Shown here: positions 24,160 to 30,818 of the stretch, in pieces
How positions within the stretch are numbered: the stretch's first letter is position 1
Layout: each line of letters opens with the position of its first letter
From: Bacteroidia bacterium
Lineage (GTDB): Bacteria; Bacteroidota; Bacteroidia; Bacteroidales; Prolixibacteraceae
DNA length: 30,818 bases
Assembly (NCBI GenBank): GCA_025358395.1
Contig: JANYJT010000274.1
Span: 1 to 30,818, forward strand
Direction of reading: 5' to 3'
Notes under the pieces: model-generated
What the model was told of the DNA's origin: nothing
Database searches by the model: none
The model's input: only the letters and a program-made list of their open reading frames with translations
Position numbers and translations under genes: made by a program

Positions 24160-27100
24160 ATGAAGAAAAAGCGTTTAAATGCAAATCCTTATCGGAAGAG
24201 CATATTTAAAATCATTCGAGTGATGAAATTAGCGACAATTATTCTCCTGGTCGGGTGCATGCAAGTCTCCGCCAACATTTATTCGCAGACGGCGAACATC
24301 AAGCTGTCTGTTAAAGAAGTAGCTTTAAGCGAAGTAATTAAAGAGATCCAAAAACAGACGGAATTCACATTTTTCTTTAGTCCGGACGATGTTAATGGGA
24401 TCATTGTTAAAGATGTGGAAGTCGAAAAAGCCAGTCTCGAAAAAGTTCTTGACTCCTGTCTGAAGGGGACAAGTCTGGAATATGAGATAGCGCACAAGGC
24501 TGTAATCCTTAAAAAAGCCAAAGATACGGATGCAGACAAGGTGCTTTCGAACTCTCCTTCTTCACAGCAACCCAAGAAAAAGACAGTCACCGGTAAAGTA
24601 ACTGACGAGAAAGGTCAGACCTTGCCTGGTGCTTCAGTCGTTATTAAAGGGACTACGAATGGCGTCATTACGGCAAACAATGGTAGCTTTTCCTTAACCA
24701 ATGTACCCGAGAATGCCATTATCCAGTTTTCATTCGTGGGGATGAAAACACAGGAATTTCCTGTCGCAGGCAAAACCACATTTATCGTAGCCATGGTTGA
24801 CGAGACCGTGGGACTGGAAGATGTTGTCGTAGTAGGTTACGGCACACAAAAGAAAGTAACTGTTGTTGGAGCTATCACTGCGATCAGCACCAGGGATTTG
24901 AGACAAAGTCCGACGACAAATATTTCGAATGCTTTGGCCGGAAGGTTACCTGGACTTATTGTAAATCAGTTTTCAGGTGGTGAGCCGGGCGTAGACCAGA
25001 GTACCGTTTTCGTACGTGGTATGTCAACTCTGGGAAATCAGAATCCAATCGTTCTGGTGGACGGAATCGAGCGTGATTTCCAATACCTGAACCCTGAAGA
25101 GGTTGAATCCTTTACTATTTTGAAAGATGCATCTGCAACCGCCGTTTATGGTGTTCGTGGTGCAAACGGTGTTATTCTGGTTACAACCAGAAGGGGTAAA
25201 CAAATGGATAAAGCAAATGTAACATTCAAGGTATCAACAGGTATATCTTCTCCTGTGAAGTTCCCGGAATATCTTGGATCTGCTGATTATGCCCAGCTTT
25301 ACAACGAGGCTAACTTAAACGATAATCCACTTACCACGAAGGCTCTTTTTACCAAAGCCCAAATTGATAATTACAGGATTGCGAAAGGTGATAACTCAGA
25401 CGGATTAGGTTACAACGTGAATTTGTTCGATTATGCCTTCAAGCCAAGTATGCAACAAGACTACAGTTTAAATATTCAGGGGGGTACGAAAAATGTTAGA
25501 TACTTCGTTCTGGTTGGGTACATGAACCAAAACGGGAACTATACCCATACCAATGATGGTTCAAAAAATACCAATGCCGTCTTTAACAGGTACAACTTCA
25601 GATCGAATATTGACATAAACATCACTAATGACTTCTATGTTAAACTGAATCTGGGCGGACGTATTCAGAATAGGATTGCACCTGGTACCACTGCTGCAAG
25701 ACTTATTACGATTGCCAATACTCAGCCTTCCATTTATCCGGTTATCAACGAAAAAAATGACAATCCGGCGAATGCCCTTTATAATTCAAGACACCCTGAA
25801 GGACTTCTTTTCGGAACTGCTTTATATCGCTACAACATCCTTGGAGAACTTGCTTATTCAGGATTTATCAATGAATATAAGACCTTCATGGATGGAAGTT
25901 TTGCCATGGGTCACAAACTTGATTTCATTACAAAGGGATTGGTTTTTGAAACACAATTTTCATATGATATTCAAGCTGGAAATACTGTTGACAGACAGAT
26001 TCCACACGAAACTGAAGGTTACAGGGAATACGGCGGTTATGCCACTTTCTACCCTAAAGATGGTGTTGACGTGCTGATGAATGGTGGCAACTATGCAGGT
26101 GCATATGTTTCTCCTCGCCGCGTGGATAACAACACCATGAATAATTCGATCAGCAATTCGGCTCCTCAACGCAAAAATGATATTCAGGCTACTTTAAATT
26201 ATTCCAGATCATTTGGAAAACACAATGTTTCAGCGCTCTTGTTATCACGACAGTCGGTTCGCATTTATAACAACGATATAGCCTACGCAACTCAGGGAAC
26301 ATCCTTCCGTACTACCTACAATTATGACGAAAAATATCTTTTCGAATTAAATGCCGCCTATAACGGTTCCGAAAACTTTGCAAAGGGTCACAAATATGGA
26401 TTGTTCCCTGCAACAGCGATCGGATGGGTTCTTAGTAACGAAGATTTTCTGAAAAGGAACAAGCTCATCAATTACCTTAAGATAAGAGGTTCGTTTGGTA
26501 TTGTCGGTAATGACCAGTTACCCGGCGCCAGATTTGGTTACATGCAGTTCTTCAATGTTAACTCCGACACTTACAACCTGGGTATGGATCTCGGATCCGG
26601 AGTTCCTGCTAATGTTTATGAAGGAGCTTTGGCTAACCCGCTGTTAACATGGGAAAAATCAAAGAAAACGAACTTCGGTATCGATTTAAAAATGTTCAAA
26701 AGCAGGTTAAATCTTTCCGCTGATGCGTTCTATGAGCGCCGTAGTGATATCTTGCTTATCCCTGGCCAAAACTATTCCAAGAATGTCTCTGCCGTTGTTG
26801 GTATGGCCGCTCCTCAGATTAATATGGGAATCGTTGATAACAAAGGTTTTGACCTGGAGCTTGGTTGGAACGACCGAATTGGAAAATACTTCTCTTATTA
26901 TATCAAATCCAACATCTCTTTCGCTCGTAACAAAATTAAATTCTGGAACGAGGTTGACCATATTGCTCCGGACGGAAAGAAGGTTGAAACTGCTTATCGC
27001 ACCGGCCAACGTATTGGCGAACAGTTCCTATATCAGTTCGACCATTTCGTAAAAGACCAGGCAGAAGCCGACCAATTAAATACCGCTGTATATCAACCAT

Positions 27101-27696
27101 GGGGTAAATTGATCCCTGGTGATGTTGTCTACAAAGATCAAAATGGTGATGGTAAAATTACAGACCAGGAAGACCGCATTGCAATGGGTAATCCACGTAA
27201 TCCGGGAATCCAGTTTGGTTTGCCTGTTGGAGTTTCTTACAAAGGATTTGACGCCAGCTTCCTGTTTCAAGGTGCTGCCCAAACAAGCATTGAGTTGACT
27301 GACGCTGCTTCCTGGGATTTCCCAACCTACGGTCAGGACATCATCGGCAGGGTAAAACCTTTGCATTTAGATCGTTGGACACCTGCTACAGCTGCAACTG
27401 CAACTTATCCTGTACTGCACTACGGTCCATATCCAAATAACAAGAATACGCAAAGCTCACTCTTTTTGGCAGATGCAGCATACGTCCGACTGAAAACTGT
27501 TGAAGTAGGTTATTCTGTCCCTTCAAATATTTTGAAGAAGGTTGGTTTTACGAAGACCCGTTTCTATCTTCAAGGCTTGAACTTGTTAACCTGGGATAAA
27601 TTAAAGAAATACGATGTTGACCCTGAGACAAATACAGGAGGCGACTGGTATCCTATTCAACGTGTTATAAGCTTTGGAGTTGAAGTAATATTTTAA
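24160..27696 (+). CDS. susC: SusC-family TonB-dependent receptor with STN domain (PUL2)
   Basis: The 1178-residue protein is intact. A signal peptide ends near 42 (SANIYSQ). An STN signalling domain follows (about 46-118), then a carboxypeptidase-regulatory-like domain (about 141-225; KTVTGKVTDEKGQTLPGASV), the plug (SFTILKDASATAVYGVRGAN) and a 22-strand-type barrel ending in FGVEVIF. A short DQNGDGKIT segment resembles a calcium loop. With SusD it forms the outer-membrane glycan importer powered by TonB, and the STN domain reports substrate to FecR2. The gene starts 91 bp after fecR and is followed 11 bp later by susD. The N-terminus (MKKKRLNANPYRKSIFKIIR) is extended before the signal core, like its PUL1 partner. 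Confidence 0.96.
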   Translation: MKKKRLNANPYRKSIFKIIRVMKLATIILLVGCMQVSANIYSQTANIKLSVKEVALSEVIKEIQKQTEFTFFFSPDDVNGIIVKDVEVEKASLEKVLDSCLKGTSLEYEIAHKAVILKKAKDTDADKVLSNSPSSQQPKKKTVTGKVTDEKGQTLPGASVVIKGTTNGVITANNGSFSLTNVPENAIIQFSFVGMKTQEFPVAGKTTFIVAMVDETVGLEDVVVVGYGTQKKVTVVGAITAISTRDLRQSPTTNISNALAGRLPGLIVNQFSGGEPGVDQSTVFVRGMSTLGNQNPIVLVDGIERDFQYLNPEEVESFTILKDASATAVYGVRGANGVILVTTRRGKQMDKANVTFKVSTGISSPVKFPEYLGSADYAQLYNEANLNDNPLTTKALFTKAQIDNYRIAKGDNSDGLGYNVNLFDYAFKPSMQQDYSLNIQGGTKNVRYFVLVGYMNQNGNYTHTNDGSKNTNAVFNRYNFRSNIDINITNDFYVKLNLGGRIQNRIAPGTTAARLITIANTQPSIYPVINEKNDNPANALYNSRHPEGLLFGTALYRYNILGELAYSGFINEYKTFMDGSFAMGHKLDFITKGLVFETQFSYDIQAGNTVDRQIPHETEGYREYGGYATFYPKDGVDVLMNGGNYAGAYVSPRRVDNNTMNNSISNSAPQRKNDIQATLNYSRSFGKHNVSALLLSRQSVRIYNNDIAYATQGTSFRTTYNYDEKYLFELNAAYNGSENFAKGHKYGLFPATAIGWVLSNEDFLKRNKLINYLKIRGSFGIVGNDQLPGARFGYMQFFNVNSDTYNLGMDLGSGVPANVYEGALANPLLTWEKSKKTNFGIDLKMFKSRLNLSADAFYERRSDILLIPGQNYSKNVSAVVGMAAPQINMGIVDNKGFDLELGWNDRIGKYFSYYIKSNISFARNKIKFWNEVDHIAPDGKKVETAYRTGQRIGEQFLYQFDHFVKDQAEADQLNTAVYQPWGKLIPGDVVYKDQNGDGKITDQEDRIAMGNPRNPGIQFGLPVGVSYKGFDASFLFQGAAQTSIELTDAASWDFPTYGQDIIGRVKPLHLDRWTPATAATATYPVLHYGPYPNNKNTQSSLFLADAAYVRLKTVEVGYSVPSNILKKVGFTKTRFYLQGLNLLTWDKLKKYDVDPETNTGGDWYPIQRVISFGVEVIF

Positions 27697-27707
27697 TTGA
27701 TTGAATC

Positions 27708-29576
27708 ATGAAAAACAAAAGATATCTTTCTAAAGCAGTGCTTTTTGGTATTGCATTATCATTCTTCATGTCGTGCTCAAAGGTGCTTGACAGGGTTCCT
27801 GACAGTTCGATTACAGAAGAAATTGCCTTCGCCTCATGGGATAAGGTGAACGGTATGGCTAATAAATTGTATCGGGACATGCGTGATCGTGACAAAGGAA
27901 TTGTGACACTTCAGGATTTTTCCATGTCCGGAATTACCGACGAATGCAAGGGAACCAAAGTAGAAACAGCCATTCCCGACCAGTTTAATTTTGGATCTTT
28001 CGGACCCTCCATCGGAATGGCCGGTACCACAGGGGGCAAAAACATCTCTATCTACTGGGGAGATTATTACAACTCAATTCGCAAATGCAACGTATTTCTT
28101 GCAGGTGTCGAAAAATACAAATCTCCCGACAACCCGCTTCAACCCGGTGATTTGAAGAACCGCATTGCAGAAGCCCGCTTTATCCGCGCTTACCTTCACT
28201 TCCTTTGCTCACGCTGGTATGGCGATATCGTCTATATGGACTATGTAGCAGACCTTGCCGGTAACATAAAATTCGAACGCCAGGCATGGCCTGAATTTGT
28301 AAAGAAAATTCTGGTTGACCTTCAGTATGCCGCTGACAACCTTCCGGTTCGTCACCTCGACATCGAATATGGTCGTGCAGACAAAGGCTCCGCTCTTGCT
28401 TTAAAAGCAATTATTCTCTATATGAATGCAAGTCCCATTTACAACGGCGGTAAATTCCCCGGAAATGATACCCGCGTTGGAAAATCAACTTATACATCAT
28501 ACGACAAGGAAAAATGGAAATTGGCTGCCGATGCCGCCAAAGCAGTTACGGATCTTCAAAACACAGGATCGCCTCGCTACTTCCTCTATACCGGCAAAAG
28601 CAATACCTACCAGGCTGAAAGCAACAACATGGTTTATGCCCGGATCAAACAGATTTATATTGACGCAGCAGCGATTCAGAATGAGTGGATTCTTGTTATG
28701 CCGAATTGTAAGGCAGAATCATGGCAAGGTGACCATATTCCTCCATCCTACGGTGGTGCCGCCCGCTTGCAGCCCCTCCAGGAGCAGGTTGATGAATATG
28801 AATTTGTTGGTAATGACGGATACGGTTATGCAACTTATGATCCGCAGGCTAAAGCCAAGGGTTTTGATGAAACCCAACCCTTCAATAACCGCGATCCACG
28901 CTTCTATTCTGATATCATGTACCACGGTTGTACCTACCAAAATAAGATCGTCAATACAGCTACAGGAACAGATAAAATCGGCGCTCAAAATGCAACTTTA
29001 ACCGGATACTATTTACGTAAATTCTTCCACGAAGATTGGAAACGAAGCGGTAGCTGGCCATTGCATTTCCCAATGATCCGCCTTCCTGAAATTCAGCTGA
29101 TCTACGCCGAAGCGATGAATAAATATTACGGACCTTCCGCAGAAGTTTACAATGTACTGAATACCCTGCGTGCCCGTTCATTTATGGCTCCGGTTCCTCC
29201 TGGACTAAACGAAGCCGAACTGCATAAATATATCCAGAGAGAGCGTCGCGTTGAGCTTTTCTATGAAAACAAACGCTACTTCTATGCACGTTGGAATCTG
29301 GAACCGGATTCGGATGTTGAACTTGCTCAGGAAGCAGCAACTAAAGCTTCTTCCACTCCTGACAATGTATGGCCATATGCAAGAACCCAGCGCATTGCAC
29401 ATGGACTTATGCCGGTTGCTGATCCTGCAGGTAAGTATGTCGTTAGTGGAGTTAACTACAAATTACAACGCTTTAAACTGGAAGATCGTGTCTTCACTTC
29501 CAAAAACTATTTCTGGCCATTAATTCAAAGTGAATTAACCAACGTTCCGTCTTTAATACAAAGTCCAAACTGGTGA
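27708..29576 (+). CDS. susD: SusD/RagB-family glycan-binding lipoprotein (PUL2)
   Basis: The 622-residue protein starts with a lipoprotein signal whose lipobox is FFMSC (Cys23), followed by SKVLDRVPDSSI. Family signatures are AEARFIRAYLHFLCSRWYGD, KGSALALKAIILYMNASPIY, the RLPEIQLIYAEAMNKYYG block, and YIQRERRVELFYENKRYFYA near the C-terminus, ending in SLIQSPNW. At 622 residues it is longer than the common 500-560, which may reflect extra surface loops. It binds oligosaccharide above the SusC channel. It ends TGA TAA, and a strong terminator follows. Confidence 0.95.
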   Translation: MKNKRYLSKAVLFGIALSFFMSCSKVLDRVPDSSITEEIAFASWDKVNGMANKLYRDMRDRDKGIVTLQDFSMSGITDECKGTKVETAIPDQFNFGSFGPSIGMAGTTGGKNISIYWGDYYNSIRKCNVFLAGVEKYKSPDNPLQPGDLKNRIAEARFIRAYLHFLCSRWYGDIVYMDYVADLAGNIKFERQAWPEFVKKILVDLQYAADNLPVRHLDIEYGRADKGSALALKAIILYMNASPIYNGGKFPGNDTRVGKSTYTSYDKEKWKLAADAAKAVTDLQNTGSPRYFLYTGKSNTYQAESNNMVYARIKQIYIDAAAIQNEWILVMPNCKAESWQGDHIPPSYGGAARLQPLQEQVDEYEFVGNDGYGYATYDPQAKAKGFDETQPFNNRDPRFYSDIMYHGCTYQNKIVNTATGTDKIGAQNATLTGYYLRKFFHEDWKRSGSWPLHFPMIRLPEIQLIYAEAMNKYYGPSAEVYNVLNTLRARSFMAPVPPGLNEAELHKYIQRERRVELFYENKRYFYARWNLEPDSDVELAQEAATKASSTPDNVWPYARTQRIAHGLMPVADPAGKYVVSGVNYKLQRFKLEDRVFTSKNYFWPLIQSELTNVPSLIQSPNW

Positions 29577-29601
29577 TAATTCAGATTTAGCATAGTTCCA
29601 C

Positions 29602-29640
29602 GAGAGACTGACAAGTAAAATTAGTCAGTCTCTCTTTTTT
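29602..29640 (+). terminator. rho-independent terminator after PUL2 susD
   Basis: Perfect 11-bp arms GAGAGACTGAC (29602-29612) and GTCAGTCTCTC (29624-29634) with an 11-nt loop, followed by six T. The GH38 gene downstream must have its own promoter or depend on read-through. Confidence 0.88.
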
Positions 29641-29779
29641 AACTCACCGGGAATAAAGCGTAAAAAGTGTAGATGTCCCATTTAAAATCCCGGTAAACTG
29701 TACTTTGCTAATAATAATTGTAATTAAATTTTACTACTGATACTTCTTTGGGAAATCATCAATAATTAATAAACTAAAA

Positions 29780-30818
29780 ATGAAGCACCGCTTATTTCTT
29801 CTCATTGCGATGGGAATCCTTTTCCCGGCAATATTGTTTGCTCAGCAGCTCGACAAAAGGGAAAAATACGATATCTCTAAGGATAAAGTATTATACACCA
29901 TCGGGTATGCGCACCTCGACACGGAGTGGAACTGGGAATACCCGACCACAATTAACGAGTACATCAGGAATACGATGGAGGACAACTTCAAGCTACTCGA
30001 AAAGTATCCCGACTATGTATTCAACTTCACCGGTTCACGCCGGTACAACATGATGAAAGAGTATTATCCTGAATCTTACAAAAAAGTAAAGGATTATATC
30101 AAACAGGGAAGATGGTTTATTTCCGGTTCATCCGTGGATGAAGGCGAAGCGAACATCTCATCCTCCGAATCCGTTTTACGTCAGGTTCTTTATGGCAACC
30201 TGTATTTCAGCCGGGAATTCAATAAAGTAAGTTACGATTACATGCTTCCCGACTGCTTTGGATTCGTCTCCACACTCCCCTCTGTTTGGAGCCACGCCGG
30301 TTTGCTCGGCTTTTCAACTCAAAAGCTGACATGGCGCTCCACTAATGGCGTGCCATTTAATGTTGGTGTTTGGGAAGGTCCCGACGGAAAAGGATTGCTT
30401 TCCGCTTTAAATGCTACAAGCTATTCAGGCGGAGTAGAGGAAAGACTCGACAAGAACAAAGAATGGACAGCCCGTATGCAGAATAATATCAACAGATATG
30501 GTGTCTCATTCGATTTCAGATACTACGGAACAGGTGATGTCGGTGGCGCCCCACGTGAAAGAGATGTCATCAATGCAGTGAACAGCGTAAAACATACTGA
30601 CAGTAATTTTAAAGTCATCTTGACTTCGTCAGATCAGATTTTTAAAGACATTACGCCCGAACTTCGTGAGAAGCTTCCCACCTACTCCGGTGACTTGCTG
30701 CTTACCGAGCACAGCGCCGGTTCCATGACTTCACAGTCGTTCATGAAACGCGCAAACAGGAAGAACGAACAATTGGCTAAATCCGCCGAACAACTCGCAT
30801 CTGCCGCCGATTGGTTTG
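29780..30818 (+). CDS. glycoside hydrolase family 38 alpha-mannosidase, 3' end beyond the window
   Basis: The ATG at 29780 opens a frame that runs to the window end without a stop; 346 residues are visible. A signal peptide (MKHRLFLLIAMGILFPAILF, cleaved near AQQ) indicates export. GYAHLDTEWNWEYP (42-54) has the HxD zinc ligands His45 and Asp47. YDYMLPDCFGF (152-162) has Asp158 as the expected catalytic nucleophile. These are the signatures of GH38, zinc retaining alpha-mannosidases. It would trim alpha-mannose from glycans imported or bound by the PUL2 SusCD pair. The gene lies 203 bp after susD beyond a terminator, so it may be a separate unit. The full length and any C-terminal domain cannot be seen. 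Confidence 0.93.
   Translation, partial: MKHRLFLLIAMGILFPAILFAQQLDKREKYDISKDKVLYTIGYAHLDTEWNWEYPTTINEYIRNTMEDNFKLLEKYPDYVFNFTGSRRYNMMKEYYPESYKKVKDYIKQGRWFISGSSVDEGEANISSSESVLRQVLYGNLYFSREFNKVSYDYMLPDCFGFVSTLPSVWSHAGLLGFSTQKLTWRSTNGVPFNVGVWEGPDGKGLLSALNATSYSGGVEERLDKNKEWTARMQNNINRYGVSFDFRYYGTGDVGGAPRERDVINAVNSVKHTDSNFKVILTSSDQIFKDITPELREKLPTYSGDLLLTEHSAGSMTSQSFMKRANRKNEQLAKSAEQLASAADWF

Noticed and set aside
1..30818. CRISPR array or prophage
   Set aside because: No spaced repeat series and no phage structural genes were seen on either strand.

Overview
The window looks like chromosome of an anaerobic or facultative member of the Bacteroidota, perhaps Bacteroidales/Marinilabiliales (order-level guess only). 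Reasons: SusC/SusD pairs with STN-domain receptors, ECF sigma/FecR pairs of the Bacteroides expansion type, a FeoA-FeoB fusion followed by a Cys-rich Feo partner, a membrane pyrophosphatase, and several promoter boxes of the Bacteroidota type (TAnnTTTG).

Left part (1-9793), mostly metabolic and transport genes. An AraD-like protein and a YqhD-type aldehyde/alcohol reductase point right. A tandem palindromic repeat separates them from the leftward genes: an MFS exporter, a 50-residue Feo-associated Cys-rich membrane protein, the FeoAB ferrous iron transporter, an H+-pumping pyrophosphatase (HppA) and an unrecognised 253-residue protein probably co-transcribed with hppA. The AraD-like protein has Asn at the catalytic Asp position and lacks the C-terminal tail that carries the catalytic Tyr.

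Middle part (9794-12984), a small island in a tRNA gene. An intact tRNA-Arg(ACG) is followed 2.9 kb later by a second copy of its 3' half, with a diverged copy of the terminator. Between them lies a tight three-gene leftward operon: a winged-helix regulator of AbiEi type, an AbiEii-like nucleotidyltransferase and a calcineurin-like metallophosphoesterase. A perfect 17-bp inverted repeat sits just upstream of the regulator. No integrase is present. This is the best candidate for an undescribed system: a toxin-antitoxin or defence cassette with a phosphoesterase as third component.

Right part (12985-30818), two divergent polysaccharide utilisation loci back to back. PUL1 (leftward) has ECF sigma, FecR, SusC, SusD, an intact sulfatase and a broken sulfatase. 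It is decaying: its SusC gene has one in-frame TGA, and the second sulfatase has a nonsense codon, a frameshift and no C-terminal two thirds. PUL2 (rightward) has ECF sigma, FecR, SusC, SusD and a GH38 alpha-mannosidase cut by the window end, and appears intact. The two loci share a hairpin and a leader motif between fecR and susC, which suggests paralogous regulation. In this architecture the receptor's STN domain signals through FecR to release the sigma factor, which then transcribes susCD and the enzyme genes. The likely substrates are a sulfated glycan (PUL1) and an alpha-mannose-containing glycan (PUL2).
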